From assembly GCA_900545185.1 (NCBI GenBank), contig UQYH01000114.1:1-6945 (forward strand): a DNA stretch of 6,945 bases, written 5' to 3'. Position numbers and translations under genes: made by a program. Below are positions 1-5,452 of this stretch, one piece after another (position 1 is the stretch's first letter; each line of letters begins with the position of its first letter). Source of the stretch: an uncultured Eubacteriales bacterium. GTDB lineage: Bacteria; Bacillota; Clostridia; UBA1381; UBA9506. Below the pieces are notes generated by a model. That model worked only from the letters and a program-made list of their open reading frames with translations. It was not told the DNA's origin and did no database searches.

Positions 1-352
1 ATGTAACAAATGTTTTAGACAGCGGCAAATCTTTTGATTCGGTTCTTCAAGTGTGTTTTCAGTCACTCCCGAGTGAAAATATTGATGTTAAACGCCAATC
101 ATATTTAATATCTCAAAATGAGGTTGTTGAAGAGAACGATACATACACCATGGGATGCTTTCAAAACTATCCTGATTCAAGCTTAAGTATTTTGCAGTAT
201 TTTGCAGTGTTTTGGCACATTTCGTCAAACAGCGTCTTCGCCTCCTGCGTATTGCAGGTAACCAGAGGATCGTTTAAAAATGTTGCAAATATTTTTTCAC
301 ATCGCGTTCTGCAATGCCCTCCGAAACCTACTCAAGATTTTGTATTCCAACC
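1..352. other. Region after the gene cluster with no confident gene
   Basis: No gene here is certain. On the plus strand one frame is open from the left edge (first full codon at 3) to a TGA at 414-416. Its first part (to about 164) has coding-like codon-position composition, with many G-first codons and AT-rich second and third positions, but the part after about 165 does not, and it ends antisense to the rhamnosidase gene. On the minus strand, 360-167 gives a protein-like reading interrupted by one TAG and one apparent single-base frameshift. Short dyads occur at 63-76 (TCACTC-CC-GAGTGA) and 244-258 (CCTGC-GTATT-GCAGG), but neither is followed by a T-run on the minus strand, so no rho-independent terminator for the operon is recognisable. 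Confidence -1.
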
Positions 353-360
353 TTATTTTC
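167..360 (-). pseudogene. Possible decayed coding remnant after the rhamnosidase gene
   Basis: The minus strand from 327 to 277 reads VSEGIAERDVKKYLQHF before a TAA. If one base is restored in the T-run at 276-280, the reading continues LNDPLVTCNTQEAKTLFDEM and on through an NTAKYCKILKLESG end to a TAG at 169-167. Upstream of a TAG at 330-328 the same frame continues with ENKVGIQNLE. The peptide is helix-rich and charged and looks protein-like, with suitable codon-position bias, but there is no start codon or ribosome binding site and I do not recognise a family. It could be chance or an old gene tail, so confidence is low. Confidence -1.
186..215. repeat. Short 10-bp tandem repeat
   Basis: Two perfect copies of AGTATTTTGC (186-195 and 196-205) are followed by a third, degenerate copy, AGTGTTTTGG (206-215, 8 of 10 matching). 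The period is about one helical turn. No function is evident, and the tract falls inside the uncertain region after the operon. Confidence -1.
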
Positions 361-2350
361 CTATGTTCGAAAAATCCTCTGTCAAAATAATAATCGGCGC
401 ACCGGCCCAAGGATGACACAGACTTGTATTGTCCTTCTGTTCCTTTCCCCAGGCTTCAAAGCAGGCCGTTGCGCCTTCCTCCAACATATGATACCAAGAA
501 TGCTCGCTTCGGTTTAAAAGCAGCCGCATAGCTTTATCATGCTCTTTGTGTTTTGTCAAAGATTTTAAAACAAAGTACGAGAAAAATACACCGCAGGAGA
601 ACCCCTTTTGCATAATAAAGTCGGGGAGCACCATGTTCTCTTCCTCTCCCGTCATTTCGTAAAAATACGGCAGAACGTTAGAGTGAAGCGCTGAATGATG
701 CCCGTGCTCGCAATCCGTAAAGAGCTTTGTTTCACGATTATAAAACGCCGCATAAAAGGCTTTTTTAAACATGTCTACATCGTAAAGCGGATTTGATTTT
801 AATATTGCCCTAATTTCGTTTACGGTTTTCATCGCGCCGTAATAATAAGCATTCATAACATTGTGAACACCCTCCCCCACGGGCTTTGTCAGCTTAAATT
901 CATACCCATCCCGCAAGGACTCCGGCCAGTCTACCAAATTCCACTTATCTGTAACACCTTCTAAAAGGCCGTCCGGCCGCTTATACTTTGAAAAGTAGTG
1001 TAATACCCTTTCTGCCGATGGCAACATTTGTGATAAAAAGTCCGCATCATCGGTAATTCGATAATAGTTGAGTAAAATTAACGGATACAGCAAGGAATAA
1101 TCCGCTATTTCCTGCATAAACGAGCCGGGCGCAACAGCCATCATACCATCGCAAATACTTTGTGTATTCGCAAAATCAAGGAGCGCTTTTTTATACGGTC
1201 TGCTGTCGCCGCTGATATAAAAATGCGCAAGGGCGGTGATTAACAAATCACCCAAATACTGACTCTTTTCACGGGTAGGACAATCATAAAATCCTTCCTG
1301 TGTGGATATAACAACCGCATTTTCACAAATCTGCCATATTTGATTCAGCAACTTATTATCCGAATGAAATACTCTTTTTCTTTGAATTGGGTACTGTTGG
1401 GCTGTAACCGAAAACTGTTCCGGCAACACCTGTTCATCCTCTGTCTCCACCTCGATATACCGAAATCCCTTGTACTCAAAGTTCTCTATGTCATCCTCAC
1501 GGCCTGACAGAATCCAGCTTTCATCATAGCACACATTGCAGCGCATATTATACCGGGCATGACCCTCGTCCGTTAATTCCTCAGCGCACATAATCCGCAC
1601 CCTGCTGCCCCGCTCTCCCTTGGTCTTAAGGCGAACTGTCCCTACCACTTCCTTACCAAAATCCAAAAGGAAATGACCGACACCGAATCTCATCGTTTTA
1701 ACAGGCTGTATGGATTGTATTTCCACAGAAGGCGTAATCTGAGCCGCCAACCGATGATCGTCCTCCTGTTTTTCTGCTGCATTGAGCCAGCGGCTATCAT
1801 CAAAGCCACTCCGCTTCCAGCCAAAATGATACAGTCTGTTATCAATATTTTCCGCAAACTGTGTGTCATACCCAAGCGTTACACCGTTAGCGTCAAATCG
1901 CTTATCAAGGCAATATTTCCAGCTTTCATCCGTATGCAACAGAATTTGATCGCCCTCATAAAGTTCTGCCCACATACCCTGTCGCAAATCTCCGCTGCTG
2001 TGAGCATAATCAACCAATCCATGGTAGTAGGTGTGTACCGAGATGACATTCTCACCCTTTTGCAAAAAACGGTTTACCTCATACGTATTATAATTGTAGA
2101 CAAAATGGTATGCACCGGCCGGCCCTTGCCCGACAAACTGTCCGTTAATATATAGCTTATAATAATCATCACCGGTGATATGTATTCTATATGTCACATC
2201 AGAGACTTCATCAAGAAAAAATGTCTTTCTGAAAAGTACATGGTAATTCTGTATGGCAATCTCCGAGGGCGGAAGTATTGCCAATTCCTTTTTATAGACG
2301 TTCCTCGGCTTTACATGGGCGAAATCATGGGTACATATCCAGTTTTTCAT
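353..2350 (-). CDS. GH78-type alpha-L-rhamnosidase-like protein lacking the C-terminal domain
   Basis: This 665-residue protein has GH78 architecture. An N-terminal beta-sandwich spans about 35-200, with the galactose-binding-like segment DDYYKLYINGQFVGQGP at 61-77. A second beta domain contains LLDFGKEVVGTVRL (228-241), CAEELTDEG (255-263) and FEYKGFRYIEVE (291-302). The (alpha/alpha)6 catalytic barrel runs from about 325 to the end. DCPTREKSQYLGD (356-368) aligns with the active-site motif of characterised bacterial GH78 enzymes, giving Glu361 as probable general acid with Asp356 and Asp368 as substrate-binding partners. GATACFEAW (626-634) supplies the probable base Glu632, and SLCHPWAGAP (643-652) is the usual terminal signature. 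The protein stops 13 residues later, without the roughly 70-80-residue C-terminal beta domain (Bac_rhamnosid_C) normal in the family. There is no signal peptide, so it should act in the cytoplasm. It is the last clear gene of the cluster. Fold and catalytic residues are well supported; specificity for L-rhamnose over a related sugar is inferred. Confidence -1.
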   Translation of the reverse strand: MKNWICTHDFAHVKPRNVYKKELAILPPSEIAIQNYHVLFRKTFFLDEVSDVTYRIHITGDDYYKLYINGQFVGQGPAGAYHFVYNYNTYEVNRFLQKGENVISVHTYYHGLVDYAHSSGDLRQGMWAELYEGDQILLHTDESWKYCLDKRFDANGVTLGYDTQFAENIDNRLYHFGWKRSGFDDSRWLNAAEKQEDDHRLAAQITPSVEIQSIQPVKTMRFGVGHFLLDFGKEVVGTVRLKTKGERGSRVRIMCAEELTDEGHARYNMRCNVCYDESWILSGREDDIENFEYKGFRYIEVETEDEQVLPEQFSVTAQQYPIQRKRVFHSDNKLLNQIWQICENAVVISTQEGFYDCPTREKSQYLGDLLITALAHFYISGDSRPYKKALLDFANTQSICDGMMAVAPGSFMQEIADYSLLYPLILLNYYRITDDADFLSQMLPSAERVLHYFSKYKRPDGLLEGVTDKWNLVDWPESLRDGYEFKLTKPVGEGVHNVMNAYYYGAMKTVNEIRAILKSNPLYDVDMFKKAFYAAFYNRETKLFTDCEHGHHSALHSNVLPYFYEMTGEEENMVLPDFIMQKGFSCGVFFSYFVLKSLTKHKEHDKAMRLLLNRSEHSWYHMLEEGATACFEAWGKEQKDNTSLCHPWAGAPIIILTEDFSNIGK

Positions 2351-2462
2351 ACAAACAAAATCCTTTCCGACAATGACTTTGATGGCAGATCTTTCGGCCG
2401 TTTTTCATAAAATGCAATTACAGCGATTGCAAAGCGAAAGTCAAACGACAGAATCCGTTATG
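2351..2462 (-). promoter_or_regulatory. 112-bp spacer with a candidate cre-like catabolite repression site
   Basis: This is the largest gap between genes of the cluster. On the minus strand, 2432-2418 reads TTGCAATCGCTGTAA, which fits the Gram-positive cre consensus WTGNAANCGNWNNCA at all defined positions except one (A where C is expected). It lies within a small dyad, TGCAAT...ATTGCA (2431-2413). A -35-like TTGACT lies just upstream (2444-2439), but I find no convincing -10 at 16-18 bp, so an internal promoter is not established. A ribosome binding site, AAAGGA (2366-2361), precedes the rhamnosidase ATG by 10 bases. The cre reading is from pattern only. Confidence -1.
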
Positions 2463-3503
2463 TTAAAAATTATAGTCTATCAAAACTTTTTCGCCTTTTT
2501 CGGCAGATTCTACAATAGCTCTGCAAACCGCAACGGTAGATGCGCCTTCCGTTCCATTTGTGGTAACAGGTTTGCCGTGTAAGATGCAATCGCAAAAATC
2601 TTTCATTTCCGCTTCGGTATTATGATTGCTAATCGCTACGGGCAGCTTCATCTCAATTGTCTGTTGGTCTATATCTCTATATTCCTCAGAACCTCTGTAT
2701 TCACTCTTAAATATCGAAATGGCAGGACTTGTATTATCTGTAATGATTGTCCCCTTCGACCCGTATAAAACCGTTCTCATCGTATAATTTCTCTTGCATC
2801 CTATCGAAGTCAAAACCTTTCCCATGACACGATTCGGGAATTTCATAATGCCCACTGTGCAATCCTGAATCGGCCAATCGGTTAAAACCTTATTGTTTGC
2901 ATAAGCAAAAACTTCTGTAGGGTTACCTGCAATCCATCTTAAAAGATCCACCGCGTGGCAGCCGCCACCTATAACCGGATGTCTTTCCGGAGTGACTCTC
3001 CAGCCGCCTTCTCCGCCGATTTTGGCATAATCATGTGCATATTCCGATTCTACAAAAAACAAGTCTCCGATTTCGCCTTCTTCAACCAATTTCTTTGCCA
3101 AAATAAACCCCGGTGTATAGCGCCCTATTTGGCCTACCATTAATTCCTTTCCGCTCTCTCTCGATGCTTGAATCATTGCCTTACAGTCGTCCATATTAAG
3201 AGCCATCGGTTTTTCGCAAAGAACGTGTTTACCCGCCATAAGCGCATCTACCGTGATTTGTCTGTGCATCTGATCGGGCAGCGGAAGTGTAACCGCGTCA
3301 ATATCGTCTCTTTTTAAAAGTTCCTTATAATCCGAATAATAATCCTTCACGCCGTAAGCCGCCGCCTGATTTTTTGCCTTTTCCTCAACCACATCGCAAA
3401 TGGCCACAACCTCAGCATCCGGAGTTCTTGAAAGCCCCTCCAAATGCAAGCGTGAAAAAACGCCTGCGCCGATAACCCCTACTCTAACTTTATGACTGTT
3501 CAT
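2463..3503 (-). CDS. Gfo/Idh/MocA-family NAD(P)-dependent oxidoreductase
   Basis: The 346-residue length is normal for the family. The N-terminal Rossmann domain has GVIGAGVFS (residues 9-17) for dinucleotide binding, with an acidic residue at the end of strand beta-2 (ICD, Asp37), which usually favours NAD(H). The CEKPMA motif (96-101) supplies the conserved lysine, Lys98. The C-terminal alpha/beta domain starts near residue 125 and carries GGGCHAVDLLRW (179-190), in which His183 and Asp186 match the family's catalytic histidine region. There is no Tat or Sec signal, so it is cytoplasmic. Members oxidise or reduce sugars, inositols or glycosides, so sequence alone does not identify the substrate. 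It sits 47 bp after the DUF4838 gene with an excellent ribosome binding site, consistent with the same operon and with a step in processing the released sugar or preparing the glycoside. The family call is very secure; the substrate is unknown. Confidence -1.
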   Translation of the reverse strand: MNSHKVRVGVIGAGVFSRLHLEGLSRTPDAEVVAICDVVEEKAKNQAAAYGVKDYYSDYKELLKRDDIDAVTLPLPDQMHRQITVDALMAGKHVLCEKPMALNMDDCKAMIQASRESGKELMVGQIGRYTPGFILAKKLVEEGEIGDLFFVESEYAHDYAKIGGEGGWRVTPERHPVIGGGCHAVDLLRWIAGNPTEVFAYANNKVLTDWPIQDCTVGIMKFPNRVMGKVLTSIGCKRNYTMRTVLYGSKGTIITDNTSPAISIFKSEYRGSEEYRDIDQQTIEMKLPVAISNHNTEAEMKDFCDCILHGKPVTTNGTEGASTVAVCRAIVESAEKGEKVLIDYNF

Positions 3504-3510
3504 TTTATAT

Positions 3511-3516
3511 ACCTCC
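3511..3516 (-). promoter_or_regulatory. Strong ribosome binding site that fixes the oxidoreductase start
   Basis: The minus strand reads GGAGGT, then 7 bases, then ATG at 3503-3501. This near-perfect Shine-Dalgarno site selects that ATG over the in-frame TTG at 3527, which would add 8 residues and would place the site inside the coding region. Confidence -1.
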
Positions 3517-3550
3517 ACTTTTTCCAATACTTTTTGTATATTTCAAATTT

Positions 3551-5452
3551 TCATTCAAACAAGTACCAAATGTCTGCGTCAAACGGTTTTTCCTCGCCGC
3601 CTGCAGGTATCGTAATCCCATAACCTGGATCGTTTTTCCAAAAGCTGTCAAACCTGTTCATATTCCTAAGTTCTCCTGTTGGATCCGAATATATTTTTAC
3701 CTTTTCATACGGATCCATAATTCTTGAGCTCTCCTCCTCAAGCTCCAAATCCGAGTAGCGAAAAACCATACGAAACAAGCGAATATTGTTCCTGTGGCGC
3801 GGTGTTTCGGCCGCAGAGAGGGCTTCTTCAAAGCATCGGTAAACCGTTTCTTTATCAATATGTTCCATTAGATAAATCCCTGCCTGCTCAATCGCCGCCT
3901 GTCCGTCCAAACAGCTTTCCGCCAAACGAATGACGGTTTTGATCGGCTCGGCTCCCCGACCGAAAATTCTGCAAAATCTCTCTAAATTATCTTCCATAGA
4001 AAGAGAATGGTCATAGGCCGTTCTTCCGAACGTATAAAAATTAAAAATATGGTTCCAAAGATTAAAGCATTCTATCTGTGTACCGGCTCCCATAATGCCT
4101 TTTTCGGAAAAACGCTTCCATATAGGCTGCACCTCATCCGCCATGGGAATATAGCGTTGCCTTGACGCATAAATGCCCATATAATAATCATAATAGACGA
4201 CCTGAGCTCCGGCATCGTGCCACTTTAAAAGATTTGTTTCAAACATCGTTCCGATAAGGCTTCCGCCATCCGACTTCCCGACAGTCCGAAGGCCGCTGCT
4301 GTGCCATGTTGATTCATCAACCATCAAGCAAGGCTCAAGCCTAATGTTATCGGGACAGTCCCACAAATCCACATACACCAGCATATCAATTTTCACATCC
4401 GGATGTACCGCACTCACACGTTTGACCACTTCATTAAGAAAATAGACGTAATTTTCTGCTTTACTGTAGGGCTTGCATAATGCACAGGAGCATTGCTCCG
4501 CTATGCCGTCATTGGGCCACAGGGCAACAATATCCACCAGGGGATTTTGCGAAATCCAGTGAATCACATTTTGGGAAACCTGTGAAATAACATCCTGGTT
4601 TCGGCTGCAAAATACCCATTGCCCCCAGTGGTCCGTAAGGTGATATCGAGTCCCATTCTCCAGGAGCTTATAGTATTCCGGGTGAGTTTCATAATACTTC
4701 TCGCTGAAATAGGCGTTCCCTTCGGGCGGCAAAAATAATTTCGAGGCTTCATGATGTCCTACCGTAAACCGAATACCTCTGCGCTCTGCTTCCCAAAGCA
4801 TTCCGTTCCTTTTATATTCTTCGTATATGCTCGCCCAAGTCAAAATACGATTGTATCTGTTTTTAGAGAGCCAGTCCAGAAACGGAAGGTTTAATTGATG
4901 GTTTGGATTGCCTGCCGAATCCGAATATTGAACAATGGCTGTTCGATACGGGCTGTCTGCCTGAGCCTTACAGTAAAAAATCTTTCCCACATGAATGTCG
5001 TTTTGATGCGGAACCTCCTCCCCGGCTTTCAGATCCGGGTGAGAATAGGCAGAAAGGCTGCATCCTAAAAATCGTTCTAAAAATTCATAGACTGCATAAA
5101 GAGTGCCGCGCTCGCAATCATTTGCGTTTTTTTCACTGCCTGCAAGCAACAGCGTATGGTCTCCGCAGGTTTGAATGAAAACTCCCTCCAACCCCGGTAC
5201 AAGGCGATCAAATTCGGCTTCATCAATGATTTTCTTTGTTTGTCTGTTTCTGCGCGGTCCCCCAATAAGAATCCTATCTCCCGACGGTTTTTCATCATCA
5301 TGGTGAATCGACAGTAAAACACCCGAAATACGTTTAATATATTTTTGCAGTTCTTCTGCGGCTAAACGTTCCCTTTCGGTTGCTTCTCGCGGTAATATGA
5401 TAATTGTGTTTGTATTTTGATTTTGAACAATGTTTATGACTTTCACCTTCAT
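3551..5452 (-). CDS. DUF4838 / alpha-glucuronidase-like glycoside hydrolase-family protein
   Basis: This 633-residue protein has the two-part plan of DUF4838 proteins. The N-terminal alpha/beta domain (about 15-135) is like those of GH67 alpha-glucuronidases and some GH20 enzymes: RERLAAEELQKYIKRISG at 27-44, ILIGG at 61-65, and RGTLYAVYEFLERFLGC at 115-131. A barrel-like region follows with HPEYYKLLENG (257-267), WPNDG (312-316) directly before a CxCxxC cluster (Cys321, Cys323, Cys326), YYDYYMG (420-426) and GTQIECFNLWNHIFNFYTFG (457-476). The C-terminal half has the helical MEDNLERFCRIFGRGAEPI segment. No signal peptide or membrane segment is visible, so it should be cytoplasmic, although many relatives are secreted. 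Its ATG overlaps the regulator's TGA (ATGA), and there is no good Shine-Dalgarno site in the preceding 15 bases, implying translational coupling. Family assignment is confident. Hydrolase activity, and uronate specificity in particular, is inferred from the fold and unproven for the family. Confidence -1.
   Translation of the reverse strand: MKVKVINIVQNQNTNTIIILPREATERERLAAEELQKYIKRISGVLLSIHHDDEKPSGDRILIGGPRRNRQTKKIIDEAEFDRLVPGLEGVFIQTCGDHTLLLAGSEKNANDCERGTLYAVYEFLERFLGCSLSAYSHPDLKAGEEVPHQNDIHVGKIFYCKAQADSPYRTAIVQYSDSAGNPNHQLNLPFLDWLSKNRYNRILTWASIYEEYKRNGMLWEAERRGIRFTVGHHEASKLFLPPEGNAYFSEKYYETHPEYYKLLENGTRYHLTDHWGQWVFCSRNQDVISQVSQNVIHWISQNPLVDIVALWPNDGIAEQCSCALCKPYSKAENYVYFLNEVVKRVSAVHPDVKIDMLVYVDLWDCPDNIRLEPCLMVDESTWHSSGLRTVGKSDGGSLIGTMFETNLLKWHDAGAQVVYYDYYMGIYASRQRYIPMADEVQPIWKRFSEKGIMGAGTQIECFNLWNHIFNFYTFGRTAYDHSLSMEDNLERFCRIFGRGAEPIKTVIRLAESCLDGQAAIEQAGIYLMEHIDKETVYRCFEEALSAAETPRHRNNIRLFRMVFRYSDLELEEESSRIMDPYEKVKIYSDPTGELRNMNRFDSFWKNDPGYGITIPAGGEEKPFDADIWYLFE

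Noticed and set aside
63..76. TCACTC-CC-GAGTGA dyad as a terminator or regulator operator
   Set aside because: The following bases on the minus strand are CTGAAAAC rather than T-rich, and an isolated dyad without a promoter nearby does not support an operator.
244..258. CCTGC-GTATT-GCAGG hairpin as an operon terminator
   Set aside because: The stem is only five base pairs and no T-run follows on the minus strand.
272..278. TTTAAAC on the minus strand resembling a classic -1 frameshift slippery heptamer
   Set aside because: The -1 product soon terminates and is not protein-like, and there is no start codon for the upstream frame. A random indel in a T-run explains the reading better than programmed frameshifting.
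1673..2155. 160-codon plus-strand open frame
   Set aside because: It lies entirely antisense to the well-supported GH78 gene, has no recognisable family, and reads like a reverse-strand shadow.
2413..2431. TGCAAT...ATTGCA hairpin followed by TTTT as a terminator between oxidoreductase and rhamnosidase genes
   Set aside because: The stem is six AT-rich pairs with a seven-base loop and a short T-run, too weak to call; the dyad is better explained by the cre-like match.
2416..2444. Possible sigma-A promoter with TTGACT as -35
   Set aside because: The hexamers at 17-18 bp spacing (GTAATT, TAATTG) match the -10 consensus poorly, so no promoter is called.
3501..3527. TTG at 3527 as the oxidoreductase start
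   Set aside because: The GGAGGT site at 3516-3511 is ideally placed for the ATG at 3503, and the family N-terminus begins there.
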